Shown: positions 35,605-43,824, counted from the stretch's first letter. The stretch is DNA of 64,000 nucleotides from Bradyrhizobium sp. CCGE-LA001 (GCF_000296215.2 NZ_CP013949.1:3961501-4025500); one strand, 5' to 3'. Program-made: numbers and translations. The notes: generated by a model from the sequence alone, not told the origin.

Positions 35605-35931
35605 ATGGACACCAGTCTCAAACAGACCGAGCAGGTGGTTATGCTCGCGATCTTGAGGAAGAACGGAGACGCTTACGGCGTTTCTATCCATGAAGAGCTA
35701 GCCAAGCGACTGCAGAAGGAAGTGCCGATGGCGACAATCTACGCCACGCTAGAGAAGCTGCAGGACAAGGGGTTTGTCCGGTCGCGGCAAGGCGAGGCCA
35801 CCGCAGAACGCGGCGGTCGCGCAAAGATGTACTTCGAAATTACCGGCAAAGGGCAGAAGGCCCTCAATGCTTCGCTCAACGGCTTCTTCCGTCTGACCGA
35901 AGGGTTGGAATGGAAAGGAGCGATGGGGTGA
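35605..35931 (+). CDS. PadR family transcriptional regulator
   Basis: A 108-aa winged helix protein. The HTH region reads LAILRKNGDAYGVSIHEELAKRL...PMATIYATLEKLQDKGFV, and the wing holds GRAKMYFEITGKG. It is the short PadR type without a long C-terminal domain. The stop overlaps the GTG start of the next gene, which is the usual pattern for PadR regulators paired with a membrane-linked partner that they control. Confidence 0.9.
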   Translation: MDTSLKQTEQVVMLAILRKNGDAYGVSIHEELAKRLQKEVPMATIYATLEKLQDKGFVRSRQGEATAERGGRAKMYFEITGKGQKALNASLNGFFRLTEGLEWKGAMG

Positions 35932-36434
35932 AGCGCATTAGCTGCAGGGTACACCCGATAGATGACGGCAGTTACGTCATCTATTTGGGGGACGACGCGG
36001 AAGGCGAAGTGTTTCGGGTTCCGGAGGGGATGTCTCAGCAAGAGGAGCGCGAGTTCATTCATGGTCTGATGCTCTCGCGCGTGAAAGCTGCGGAGGCGGA
36101 GAAACACAGGCGCCTATTCCGCGGCGTCCAGGCTCTGGACTATTGGGCGACGATGAGAAAGTTGTCAGCGAAGGAATCGGAAAGGGCGACACCTCCGCGG
36201 TTGGCCGAAGCTGCCTTCGCCTTGCTGGCACCTAAAGCTACTGTCGACGCGCAACTCGGCGATTTGAGCGAGCTCCACGCCAAGAACGTCGAACGCCACG
36301 GCGCTAAGCGGGCGCGCTGGCTTTACTGGCTAGAGGTCGCCCGGGCCGTGGCGCCAGCCGTGTACCGCTTGGCGAAAAGGGCAGGGCTTTTCGGACTTTT
36401 CATCGACTATATTCGTACCAAGTTTGGGCTTTGA
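35928..36434 (+). CDS. PadR-coupled hypothetical protein
   Basis: A 168-aa protein from the GTG at 35928, chosen because AAAGGAG ends seven bases before and the codon overlaps the padR stop (GTGA). The C-terminal part (LLAPKATVDAQLGDLSELHAK...RARWLYWLEVARAVAPAVYRL, about 95-150) resembles the permease-prefix segment that precedes some PadR-linked ABC permeases, but no permease follows. It is probably membrane-associated through its last helices. Confidence 0.65.
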   Translation: MKRISCRVHPIDDGSYVIYLGDDAEGEVFRVPEGMSQQEEREFIHGLMLSRVKAAEAEKHRRLFRGVQALDYWATMRKLSAKESERATPPRLAEAAFALLAPKATVDAQLGDLSELHAKNVERHGAKRARWLYWLEVARAVAPAVYRLAKRAGLFGLFIDYIRTKFGL

Positions 36435-36823
36435 AGACCTTCGAAATTCGGCGGGGCGCGCGTTTTTGGCCCCTGCTGAACATTTCGCGCGTGCGCTTGG
36501 GCCGACCCAGTGTCTCTCGGACCTTCAAGAGCGGCTTTTCTGCGGCATCGCTTCAGAGCGCTTTCGTGCGCGTGTGGGATGCGCAAGTCTCATGAATCCT
36601 CATCAATCCATGCCACAAGATCCCGCCTAGCGGTCCCAGACCCTGCAGCCTCGCACAAGCTTTCCGCGGGGCATTAAGCCCTCCCGCACCAACTCGTCGA
36701 ACTTGCTGGGCGACATCCCGACCCAGTCGGCCGCGGCGGCACGGCGCAGGCCGCGCGGGGCGTATCCCTTTCGAAGACAGCACTGTTAGATCGAGAGCGA
36801 AAATCGAAGGGGAGCGCAAGCTC
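36435..36823. other. Intergenic region holding a degraded HTH gene
   Basis: Apart from the excisionase-like remnant on the minus strand (36627-36785), nothing supported is visible. The small frame at 36424-36630 lacks a ribosome-binding site. Confidence 0.6.
36627..36785 (-). pseudogene. Remnant of an AlpA/excisionase-like HTH protein
   Basis: An open minus-strand frame between stops encodes GYAPRGLRRAAAADWVGMSP, continuing SKFDELVREGLMP and ending GCRVWDR. This is the MerR-like helix-turn-helix pattern of small prophage/integrase-associated proteins. There is no start codon before the motif, and the usual C-terminal extension after WDR is cut by a stop. It is probably a relic of the island's control gene. 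Confidence 0.6.
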
Positions 36824-37595
36824 ATGGAAGCTATGCGCGATCACGCGATAGGGCGAATGAAGACCGATCGGGCTTTTGCTGATCGTGCTGTAGACGCTTA
36901 TCTTCGGTCTATTGGACTTCAGCAGGAAAACAAAGATAGCGTCGCGCGGCACGCCCTTGAGGATCTTCGGCGCGACCCTCGCGCAGATGCAAACGACAAG
37001 GCTCTTAGTCCTGATTTTCTGCATAGACTTGAGCGTCATGCTCAAGACGCCGCAACTGAGGAGGCTCGCGAGAAATGGGGGCGCGTTGTGGCGGCCGAGG
37101 TCCGTAAGCCCGGAAGCATAACTGCCCGCGCGATGCGTCTGATCGACGAACTTGACCCTGCTGCGGCCATGTTGTTCGAAGAGCTATGTGTGAACCGACT
37201 TGCAGACACGGTGCCCACCTGCTTGACAGGCGAGCTTAAATTTCCTGTGCGCAAAGCGCTTGTAGAGGCGGGCTTACTTGTTGATCCGGGCACCTTCGGC
37301 CATGCCAATGAAGGCAAAATCATCGACGATGGCAGCAATCGAATTCGCTTGTTCCGATTTGAAACGAATGCCATTTCCATCCCCGCCGTCGAACGGGGGT
37401 GAGGTTTGGATCCCTGTCTATCTGTTGACGGCCGACGGGCTCTCTATCTCTCAAATTCTTCCGGACCATCAGAACGATGCCCTTAGTCGGTACGTCGAAA
37501 AGCTGCAGGATTGGTCTGCTCAGCGGCATCGCAATCACCTTGAGTTTGAGATCCTCAGCACTAAGGAAGCCGATCGCCTGTTGGGGGCCAATTAA
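36824..37595 (+). pseudogene. DUF2806 protein, interrupted by a frameshift
   Basis: The first frame (36824-37402, 192 aa) carries the DUF2806 core: FLHRLERHAQDAATEEAREKWGRVVAAEVRKPGS. It stops right after AISIPAVERG. One base further in frame (through 37595) the protein continues VWIPVYLLTADGLSISQIL...LEFEILSTKEADRLL, the expected C-terminal half. The shift sits in a run of five G at 37395-37399; four would restore the frame. It is a decayed gene, a sequencing error or a programmed shift. Confidence 0.7.
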
Positions 37596-37720
37596 AGCAC
37601 GGTGGCTGCGTCCCTAGGACCGTGTCCACTCCCGTCAAGGTAGCTGCTGCGTTTCTCGCGGTTGTTCGGCTGTTCGCCCGGAGATAGTATCGACCGGTGA
37701 AGGTCAAGGGACTCCGCGCA

Positions 37721-38422
37721 TCAAACGCTGGTTTCCACTCGATCAAGCTTCCCATCTTTGTCGAAGTGGATGACGAGAGGCCCTGACTGTCCGTCTTTCG
37801 AGACGGACAATCGTATGATAACGGAGCCATCGTTTTGCTGCTCAATTTTCGGGCCCCCGTCGCGGTTGTGACCTTCCCCGTATAGCGTCTTGCCGGATTG
37901 CTGTTGAGATTCAAGGACCTGACATAGGTCGTTTCCGATCTCTCCCAACGAAGCTGCCACGGATATCAGTTCGACCGGGTCGCCGGTGGTCAATTGAACG
38001 CCCATGTGATTGCGAAATTGGCCTTGGGTGGGGATACTGAATGTCACCGCGTATCCGTCATCAATTGCACCGGTAATCGCGCGCGTCAGAGCGTCGAACT
38101 TTGCTTGATCCGGGTTGCTCTCTTCAGACGTCGGCGGCGGCGCCTTAGTGAGTAAGCGTTTGAGCGCTCCATGACTTCCTTCAGCGGCCAGCTGGCCGAA
38201 TTTAGCAAGCATGCCGGTGCCAAAGACGCCTACTCCCAGCTTTGCGAGGGTGTACCATGAGGCCCAATCCATGATGATCTGCATAAAATCGTTCGGGCCG
38301 GCCCAGCCCTGCAGGTTCTCAACCTCCAATGGATGACCAACAAATCCTTCGAGCGCCTTGCTGACTGGTAGGTATCTATCGCCGTGAACCCGGCCAATTT
38401 TGGCTTCGATCCTGCTGGTCAT
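37721..38422 (-). CDS. Hypothetical protein
   Basis: A 233-aa protein from MTSRIEAKIGRVHGDR; tggag lies six bases upstream. There is one hydrophobic segment near 58-80 (WASWYTLAKLGVGVFGTGML). The C-terminal half is beta-rich with IIRLSVSKDGQSGPLVIHFDKDGKLDRV. No family is recognised. It follows the SEC-C gene closely on the same strand, so the two may form an operon. Confidence 0.6.
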   Translation of the reverse strand: MTSRIEAKIGRVHGDRYLPVSKALEGFVGHPLEVENLQGWAGPNDFMQIIMDWASWYTLAKLGVGVFGTGMLAKFGQLAAEGSHGALKRLLTKAPPPTSEESNPDQAKFDALTRAITGAIDDGYAVTFSIPTQGQFRNHMGVQLTTGDPVELISVAASLGEIGNDLCQVLESQQQSGKTLYGEGHNRDGGPKIEQQNDGSVIIRLSVSKDGQSGPLVIHFDKDGKLDRVETSV

Positions 38423-38453
38423 TCTGCACTCCAAAATATGGGCATTTAGCCGA

Positions 38454-39466
38454 TTATCGCCTACGCAATCTCAAGTGGAGATACGACTTTAGTTCACTCT
38501 TCGGAAATGTTGGTTTGATCCCTTCAGGTGGGTGAGCCCTTCTGATGAGCCGCTCTCCCGCATTCCCGTGGCAGTGCTTGTACTTTTTGCCGCTGTTACA
38601 TGGGCAACGCTTGTTTCTCCCCACTTTGGGTACTGCCAAGGGTGGCGCTGAGGGATCGGTAGGGTCAACTTTGATTTTTGTGACGCTGCCCACGTAATCT
38701 GGCAGCACCCAAACGATTGCGGGGATCTCAAACGCGTTCCGAACGATGGCGCTGTGGTAGTTGCTGGTAGGGCTCGAGTTCCGGTTCGCTGGCAGGATGA
38801 CACTGCTGATTTGGCTACCGATGACGTTTCCACTGTTACTGTGTGAGGCGGCCTTGCGAATGATGTCGACGATCCGAAGTGCGATCGCCTTGCCATCTGC
38901 GCCTTGCTTTGCAAATTGTCTCAACGCGAAAAAGTCATCAACGTGCAGCGCGCTGGACGTTCCAACCGTGTGCGTTACGATGGGCGTGACAGAGTCGATA
39001 GCTCCCTGCATCAAGTGAAATTCATCGGCTGCTTCGGACGTTGGTGGGACCTGCAGGTCAGGCCGCTCGAAGTTAGAGATCAGGCCGTACGCGCCAATGT
39101 ACTCATTTCGTCTATAGATGTAGCCGACTATCATCAGGCTCAGGAGGAGCTGTGAACGAGTTAAGCTGCGCAAAACGTAGTGCGTTTTGAATTTTTCAGT
39201 CAGCTTGAGCGTCAGCCTTTCAATGATTCCACCAAGGTTGAAATCAGGGGGGCCCAGCGTCATGATGGTTTCAATGAGCCACTTGTGAGTATCGAAGCTC
39301 CCCGCTTTGGCAATGCCCGAAAACGTTATGACGGCTTGTCCGTCCTGGGTGAACAGAACGAAGGCTTTATCGTGCCTTCCTTCACGACTCGACCGTCTAC
39401 GGTTAGTCGGCGATCAGAGCAAACAACAGTAATACTGGGGCTGATAAGGCCGACATACAGCGTCAT
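38454..39466 (-). pseudogene. Proteasome-like/SEC-C protein gene, interrupted by a frameshift
   Basis: The first frame starts at 39466 after GGGGA: MTLYVGLISPSITVVCSDRR, continuing to about VVKEGTIK. It resembles the strand-initiating segment of Ntn-hydrolase/proteasome-type subunits. The remainder continues in another frame as AFVLFTQDGQAVITFSGIAK and onward to 38454, ending in a SEC-C zinc motif (NKRCPCNSGKKYKHCHG). One extra A in the AAA run at 39366-39368 would join them. Confidence 0.65.
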
Positions 39467-39856
39467 ACGCGAGTCCCCGACAAAGGCGGATGATTGTCGT
39501 CTAATTCAGGACTTTGCAAGACACTGATTGGTCCACTCCCTTAAGACAGCGACTGAGACCTCGCCTCAGTTCAGCTTGTCCCGAGGCTTCCCAATGATCT
39601 CACGTAATTCGGCGGCTCGCGCCAAATCCAGCCGAGACGGCCTGGCTTCGTTGCCCTCTGTCTTCTTGTCGGGATCAGGCATGCCCCAACGGTGCTTACC
39701 TGCCTGTTGTGAAGCTTTGATCTAGCTCAAGCCTGCTGCAGCCGGCATTGGTGTCATCCACTACGTTCAGGGCAGCAGCCACGGCGCCTAGGCTAAAGGT
39801 GGCGGGTGCCGCAAGCACAAAGCAGCTTTCGGCATCCCGCATTCGATCGGAGGCAA
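39467..39856. other. Intergenic region without a supported gene
   Basis: Frames in this 390-bp stretch lack ribosome-binding sites and recognisable products. The minus-strand frame over 39696-40277 is an out-of-register shadow of the secreted-protein gene. Confidence 0.6.
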
Positions 39857-40153
39857 CTAAGGCAGAACGAGTTTGAAGCGCGTCGGGGTGCCGCCGGTAC
39901 ATCTGGTGAGATGGTTTGGAGCTCCGTGATCTCCGTTGAGGCAATACTCGCCTGTCTGGATGACAATGTCCTGATTTGCGCGGATCGCGTTGATGGATTG
40001 AATCGCTGCCTGAAGCTCGGCGTTGTTCTTCTGCAGGCACTGCGGTCTCTCTTCGATCTGCTTCGTCGCTGCGAGACTGTCGCAATTGTCGAGAGCAAAT
40101 GTCGGGCTTGAAGCCAACGCGATGATGGGCAGGCACTTCAGGTATCTGATCAT
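39857..40153 (-). CDS. Small secreted Cys-containing protein
   Basis: A 98-aa protein with a Sec signal (MIRYLKCLPIIALASSPTFA, cleavage near ALDNC). A helical segment rich in Gln/Asn/Glu (about 25-65) is followed by a tail with GEYCLNGDHGAPNHLTRCTGG. Four cysteines lie in the mature part, enough for two disulfides. It has no homologue that I recognise. Confidence 0.6.
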   Translation of the reverse strand: MIRYLKCLPIIALASSPTFALDNCDSLAATKQIEERPQCLQKNNAELQAAIQSINAIRANQDIVIQTGEYCLNGDHGAPNHLTRCTGGTPTRFKLVLP

Positions 40154-40350
40154 TTTTCCTCGTGAAATGTCTTTGGTCGAAAGCCGCCCATTGCGCCCGG
40201 TACCCCGTGAGGTTGTCAAGAGGCGGGGCGGCACTGCGTGTCCTCCTTAAGTAGAACCTGTCCGAAAGCCGCACCATGTCCTTGAAACTGCCGCGCGCTC
40301 CCTTCAGTGCAGTCGAGCGGCTGGCATCCTCCGTCGGCGCGCGGAATGAT

Positions 40351-40389
40351 CCCGGAGTCCGCTAAGCGTTATGCCTTTTGGACTCCGGG
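40351..40389 (-). terminator. Hairpin after the secreted-protein gene
   Basis: cccggagtcc (40351-40360) pairs with ggactccggg (40380-40389), 10 perfect base pairs with a 19-base loop, 8 bp beyond the stop of the 40397 gene. There is no clear T-tract. Confidence 0.45.
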
Positions 40390-40396
40390 AGAATGC

Positions 40397-40849
40397 TTAG
40401 TTGGAGCAGGTCACTTGCGTAAGTACGTCGACCCTTGTGAACCGTTGTCCGAATTCGATATGTTCGCGATCTTCTTGTTTTGTGCCGGTAGAATGACCTT
40501 TCGAGTATCCCAAGCCTTTGCAATATTGTGCCGCAGTGTTGCCGCAGCCAATCGGGGCTTTGCCGCAAACCCGCGCAGGGTCGAAGCTGACAGTTGTCGG
40601 AGGCAACGGAGCCGCCGAGCCAGTCTTCTGTTCGATACGCAGAAGTATGGCGTTGGTTGTGGCGGTATTGCTCTCGATCTTTCGCAAGAGTTCCACGACC
40701 TCCCTAAACCAGCCAAAAATGGCGGAGGCACTGAGGTCTCCGGCCTTCTCAGCTGACGGCGGTGCCTTGTCCTTTGCAGTCTGCGCGATAGCCGGTGTGC
40801 CTGCTGCAAAAATCGCAATAAGAATAATAACAAAACGTATTGGCTTCAT
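40397..40849 (-). CDS. Secreted coiled-coil/Cys protein
   Basis: A 150-aa protein with a Sec signal (MKPIRFVIILIAIFAAGTPA, cleavage near AIA-QTA). A helical segment (WFREVVELLRKIESNTATTNAILLRIEQ) and a Cys-containing C-terminal domain (VCGKAPIGCGNTAAQYCKGLGY...TQVTCSN) follow. gggag precedes the ATG. Its layout mirrors the smaller secreted protein 240 bp downstream on the same strand. Confidence 0.62.
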   Translation of the reverse strand: MKPIRFVIILIAIFAAGTPAIAQTAKDKAPPSAEKAGDLSASAIFGWFREVVELLRKIESNTATTNAILLRIEQKTGSAAPLPPTTVSFDPARVCGKAPIGCGNTAAQYCKGLGYSKGHSTGTKQEDREHIEFGQRFTRVDVLTQVTCSN

Positions 40850-40963
40850 CTGCCACTCCCATAGGTTGCAACGGATCAACCGTACACAGATGGGAAAGGC
40901 TCTGGTGAACCACTTTGATAGGTCAAAATGTCGCTGGTGCCGCCAGCGAACAGTCCACTCGCT

Positions 40964-41650
40964 TCAGGGGTGCGGATCTCGCGAAGGTTTGGTTCGCAGC
41001 TGTTCCCGGGCTTCCAAGAAGAGCTTCTGATTGCCAAGCACTGGCTTCAATGTCTCCGTCAGCTCCCATGCAATCTGACGCATAGTGCCGAGGTGAGCGT
41101 TGGCGATCGGCTTTCCATCGCCTGTTGTCAGTTGTTCGTCGTTTGTGGTCGCGATCATCTTGCTAAGATCGTTTCCCCAGTTCTCATCAAAATGCGCGCC
41201 GCCGTCCTGACTGCGCAAAGAGAAGACCACATTCTTCCGCGACAAGGTGCGCCCGTCGGCAGCACCGAAGACAGGCTCTTCCCACCACTCCTGGAACTTC
41301 ATCTCATGTGTCCACGGAAGTTTAAAATCCTCGGTGTCGCAATAGGGCGAATAGCGGACCGGGCCTCCGTCCAATAAGATCGCGACCAAGGCTAGCCGAG
41401 GTCGCATCGTCTCCAAGCTCCTCGCCGTGCTTATGAATTGCAAGGTGCTTCGCAAGCCAAGCTGGACAAGGAGAGGGCGGATTTTGCCGCGGCCGTCCAA
41501 CAGGAGAGTTGCCACGGTTGTGGCGAGACGCTTCGCTTCCCAGCAATTTCCGCGATCATAGTTCTCTGAAGACGCCTTGAGCATTTCCATTTGCTCCGCG
41601 AGTGCGGCGATCTTTTCCTCTTCCGTACGCTTCAGGTTGGGATCGAACAT
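40964..41650 (-). CDS. Hypothetical protein
   Basis: A 228-aa soluble protein from MFDPNLKRTEEEK, with aggggga six bases upstream. The N-terminal half contains CWEAKRLATTVATLLLDGRGKIRPLLVQLGL, and the rest is beta-rich. Similar proteins of about this size are widespread hypotheticals in proteobacterial islands. No function is assigned. Confidence 0.6.
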   Translation of the reverse strand: MFDPNLKRTEEEKIAALAEQMEMLKASSENYDRGNCWEAKRLATTVATLLLDGRGKIRPLLVQLGLRSTLQFISTARSLETMRPRLALVAILLDGGPVRYSPYCDTEDFKLPWTHEMKFQEWWEEPVFGAADGRTLSRKNVVFSLRSQDGGAHFDENWGNDLSKMIATTNDEQLTTGDGKPIANAHLGTMRQIAWELTETLKPVLGNQKLFLEAREQLRTKPSRDPHP

Positions 41651-41756
41651 TCTAGTCCCCCTTATTTGGGACCATATAGGCGTTCCGTATGGCTCCCGTC
41701 CATTCCCTCGGGGGATGTCGGGCAATCCCTTCAGGGCGCCGGCTGGTTGACGTGAA

Positions 41757-41785
41757 AGCCCGGTGCCTCGTGCGCCGGGCTTTTC
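41757..41785 (+). terminator. Rho-independent terminator before phage-like genes
   Basis: aagcccgg and ccgggctt form an 8-bp stem with a loop of about 10 bases followed by ttct, on the plus strand about 55 bp before the phage-like gene at 41839. This arrangement is common between prophage modules. Confidence 0.55.
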
Positions 41786-41838
41786 TTTGCAGGGGTAGAG
41801 GGTTGTCCTCAGATCTCCAGCACGAAAGGCTCAAAGCC

Positions 41839-42219
41839 ATGCCGACCCGCAGATTCACCGTGAATGTCCTGACCGATGGCAGTGGCGTCGCCACCGCCTA
41901 CACGCCCTATATTTCCGGCAGGATCACCGCGATCCACTACATCAAGGATGGATCCAACGCCTTTGCGGCCGGGGTCGATTTCACCATCACCGGCGAGGCT
42001 ACCGGCGAGGGCATCTGGACCGAGGCGGACGTCAACGCTTCGAAGTCCTGCTATCCCCGCAGCCCGACCCACTCCAATGCCGGCGTTGCGGCGCTGTACG
42101 CCTCCGGCGGCACTGCTGTCGGCGATCTCATCCGGTTTGGCCGCGATCGCGTCAAGATCGCGATTGCGCAGGGCGGCGCCGCGAAGGCGGGCGCCTTCCA
42201 CATCGTCACCGAAAACTGA
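41839..42219 (+). CDS. Phage-like hypothetical (virion-associated type)
   Basis: A 126-aa protein: RRFTVNVLTDGSGVATAYTP, AIHYIKDGSNAFAAGVDFTITGEATGEGIWTE, YPRSPTHSNAGVAALYASGG and RVKIAIAQGGAAKAGAFHIV. It matches the pattern of small structural-module proteins in Bradyrhizobium prophages. No function is demonstrated. It lies near the right end of the island. Confidence 0.65.
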   Translation: MPTRRFTVNVLTDGSGVATAYTPYISGRITAIHYIKDGSNAFAAGVDFTITGEATGEGIWTEADVNASKSCYPRSPTHSNAGVAALYASGGTAVGDLIRFGRDRVKIAIAQGGAAKAGAFHIVTEN

Positions 42220-42302
42220 CGTCGAACAATTCTCGCCGGCGTTTGCATCGCCTGCGCCGGCGAGGGGGCCTGCAAGTCCGTAAATGTAAGGGAGACAGCA
42301 CG

Positions 42303-42425
42303 ATGCGCGAAACCTGGTATGTGCTCGAAGACGGCCGCGTGGTCGATCCCAACGAGGTGGCGCCGGATGATCATGCGCGCTGGCGGCGCGTAGCGCGGCG
42401 TACGGCACGACCGGCATTTCAGTGA
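42303..42425 (+). CDS. Small phage-like protein
   Basis: A 40-aa protein: METWYV-type start (MRETWYVLEDGRVVDPNEVAPDD) with agggaga eight bases upstream. It is typical of short prophage genes near portal/terminase modules. Its 3' end overlaps the conserved part of the convergent zinc-ribbon gene. Confidence 0.55.
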   Translation: MRETWYVLEDGRVVDPNEVAPDDHARWRRVARRTARPAFQ

Positions 42426-42730
42426 AGCTTCCAGCTTCCAGAGCGGCGTATCCTCAGGCCGGCGGATCGCGTCGAGCGGCAGGCTCGCGCGCGTCTTGCA
42501 GCGGGCGCACTCGACTTCTAACAGGCGAGGCCGCCGTTGAGGCATTGCCCGATGGTCGGGGACGGCTGGGCAGGTCCGCCGTAGCCTTCCATCCGGACCG
42601 ACCAGTCCGCGGCCTCGGCTCGGTCCGCTTCGCGGATGGCCTGATTGGCGCGCTCGCGGGCTCCCTCGGCGTGGATCTTCGCGCCCATGATCCGGCCGCC
42701 CCATATGACCTCTCGCGACTTGGTGCCCAT
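42370..42730 (-). pseudogene. Phage-like zinc-ribbon protein gene with frameshift
   Basis: The first frame (42730-42518) reads GAKIHAEGARERANQAIREA ... GPAQPSPTIGQCLNGG then LAC and a stop. The next frame resumes LEVECARCKTRASLPLDAIRR, continuing LEASLKCRSCRTPRYAPP. One missing G in a TGG Trp codon near 42522 would join them as NGGLAWLEVEC. Two CxxC pairs suggest a zinc ribbon. The downstream frame stays open to 42051, so the true end is uncertain. Confidence 0.6.
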
Positions 42731-42957
42731 GGCGAAGGATTCCGCGATGAGGGCCCGAGAGGCAAGCCGCTAGGATTTGTAGTCCGCAGGGGAGGGCGTC
42801 CTATCGGTTCGTCAAGCGAGATTTTTGGCGAGGCGCTCGAGTCTTGAAACAGTCAGCCCGAAGCTCAAAGGCCAATGTGGCCCACCGGAACAGACGTTCC
42901 AGACAGTGGGTCGCCCAGGCAGTTCTTATGCAGCAAAATCAATAGGGATTTTGATCA

Positions 42958-42975
42958 GTGGCGCTCCCTAGCGGA
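42958..42975 (-). repeat. Right attachment site (attR) inside tRNA-Glu
   Basis: The 18-base copy of the island-bounding repeat. It covers the encoded CCA, acceptor stem 3' strand and part of the T arm of tRNA-Glu, so the tRNA is kept intact on the chromosomal side. Confidence 0.8.
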
Positions 42976-43033
42976 ATCGAACCGCTCTCTCCACCGTGAA
43001 AGGGTGGCGTCCTAACCGATAGACGAAGGGAGC
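42959..43033 (-). tRNA. tRNA-Glu (anticodon TTC)
   Basis: 75 nt including encoded CCA. Acceptor stem GCTCCCT/AGGGAGC, D arm TCGTCTATCGGTTAGGA, anticodon loop CTTTCAC and T arm GCGGTTCGATTCCGC are all present. It is the integration target of the island at 34940-42975. Confidence 0.95.
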
Positions 43034-43257
43034 AAACGCAGGGCCAGACCGCTCTCCGCGGCACGGCCGCTGGCCGGCCGAACAGGGCCCGGCAGCTTGC
43101 AGCGGGCGAACGTATAGTGGCCTTTGCGCTCCCGGGCAAGCCGTTCGGGAACGGACTTTTGGCTCCGGTGGATAGCATCGGAGCCGGGGACGATCGGGCG
43201 GCGAATTCAACGGTTTGTTAGGGTTCCCTGGGTAGCGCTGGAGTGGGAGATATTCCG

Positions 43258-43512
43258 ATGCCACCGCCAAAGAAGCGCGCAGCGCGCAAGTTGCTGTCGC
43301 AGCACGCCTGGATCACGCTCGACGGCGGATTCGCGGCGCGGCATTGCCTGGTCCAGGACATCTCGGATTCGGGCGCCAAGATCACGATGGACGAGGATGC
43401 GAGCCAGCTTCCCGGCGTGATCCGCCTGGCCTTCGCCCGCGATGCCCGGACCGGACGGAGCTGCCAGGTGGTCTGGCGCCGCGGCAAGTCCGCCGGCATC
43501 AAGTTCCTCTGA
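43258..43512 (+). CDS. Short PilZ-domain protein
   Basis: An 84-aa protein consisting of a single PilZ-type barrel: KKRAARKLLSQHAWITLDGG, then DISDSGAKITM (D-x-S-x-x-G motif) and VVWRRGKSAGIKF. The leading RxxxR pattern is altered to KKRAARKLL, so c-di-GMP binding is uncertain. ATG at 43258; the GTG five codons upstream lies in the ribosome-binding site. Confidence 0.75.
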   Translation: MPPPKKRAARKLLSQHAWITLDGGFAARHCLVQDISDSGAKITMDEDASQLPGVIRLAFARDARTGRSCQVVWRRGKSAGIKFL

Positions 43513-43569
43513 CATCGCGCCGCAGCGCATCCGATGGCGCGTGAGGCGCGTCCGGGTTACAAGGCGGCG

Positions 43570-43824
43570 ATGCGCATGCCGCTCCTGATCCTGCTCTCGC
43601 TCATGGCGACGTCCGCGACCGCGGCCGAGAGCCTGCGGCTGCCCGCCGAGCGGCCGCAGGGAGGCAAGGACCTCGGAAAGGCGCTGCCGCTGAAGGGGAC
43701 GGCCGGGACGGCCAGGGCAGGGTCCTGCGCCTCCTATGGACCGCGCTTCGTCATGGTCGAGGGCACCGGGACCTGCGTCAAGGTCGGCGGCTCGATCAGC
43801 GTCGACACCGCCATCCGGCGTTGA
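43570..43824 (+). CDS. Small secreted protein with porin-like N-terminal motif
   Basis: An 84-aa protein with a Sec signal (cleavage near ATAAES, about residue 18). The segment CASYGPRFVMVEGTGTCVKVGGSISVD resembles the start of rhizobial alpha-porins but ends before any barrel. It looks like a genuine short exported protein or a truncated porin. The start could be two codons later. Confidence 0.6.
   Translation: MRMPLLILLSLMATSATAAESLRLPAERPQGGKDLGKALPLKGTAGTARAGSCASYGPRFVMVEGTGTCVKVGGSISVDTAIRR

Larger units (their letters stand above)
34940..42975. mobile_element. Decayed genomic island integrated at tRNA-Glu
   Basis: About 8 kb bounded by the 18-bp direct repeats. The interior differs from its flanks: visibly lower GC over roughly 35.2-41.7 kb (some stretches near 45 percent by eye), mostly unrecognised genes, phage-like genes at the right end, an excisionase-like remnant and three frameshifted genes. 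No integrase or remnant of one was found, so it is probably immobile or was mobilised in trans. Confidence 0.7.

Noticed and set aside
36424..36630. 68-residue frame after the PadR partner
   Set aside because: No ribosome-binding site or recognisable fold, and it overlaps the degraded HTH relic.
39696..40277. 193-residue minus-strand frame
   Set aside because: It overlaps out of register with the secreted protein at 39857, which has a convincing signal peptide. The long frame has none.
42422..42847. 141-residue plus-strand frame beside tRNA-Glu
   Set aside because: It is antisense to the conserved zinc-ribbon gene, and its product is low-complexity Arg/Gly/Ser.
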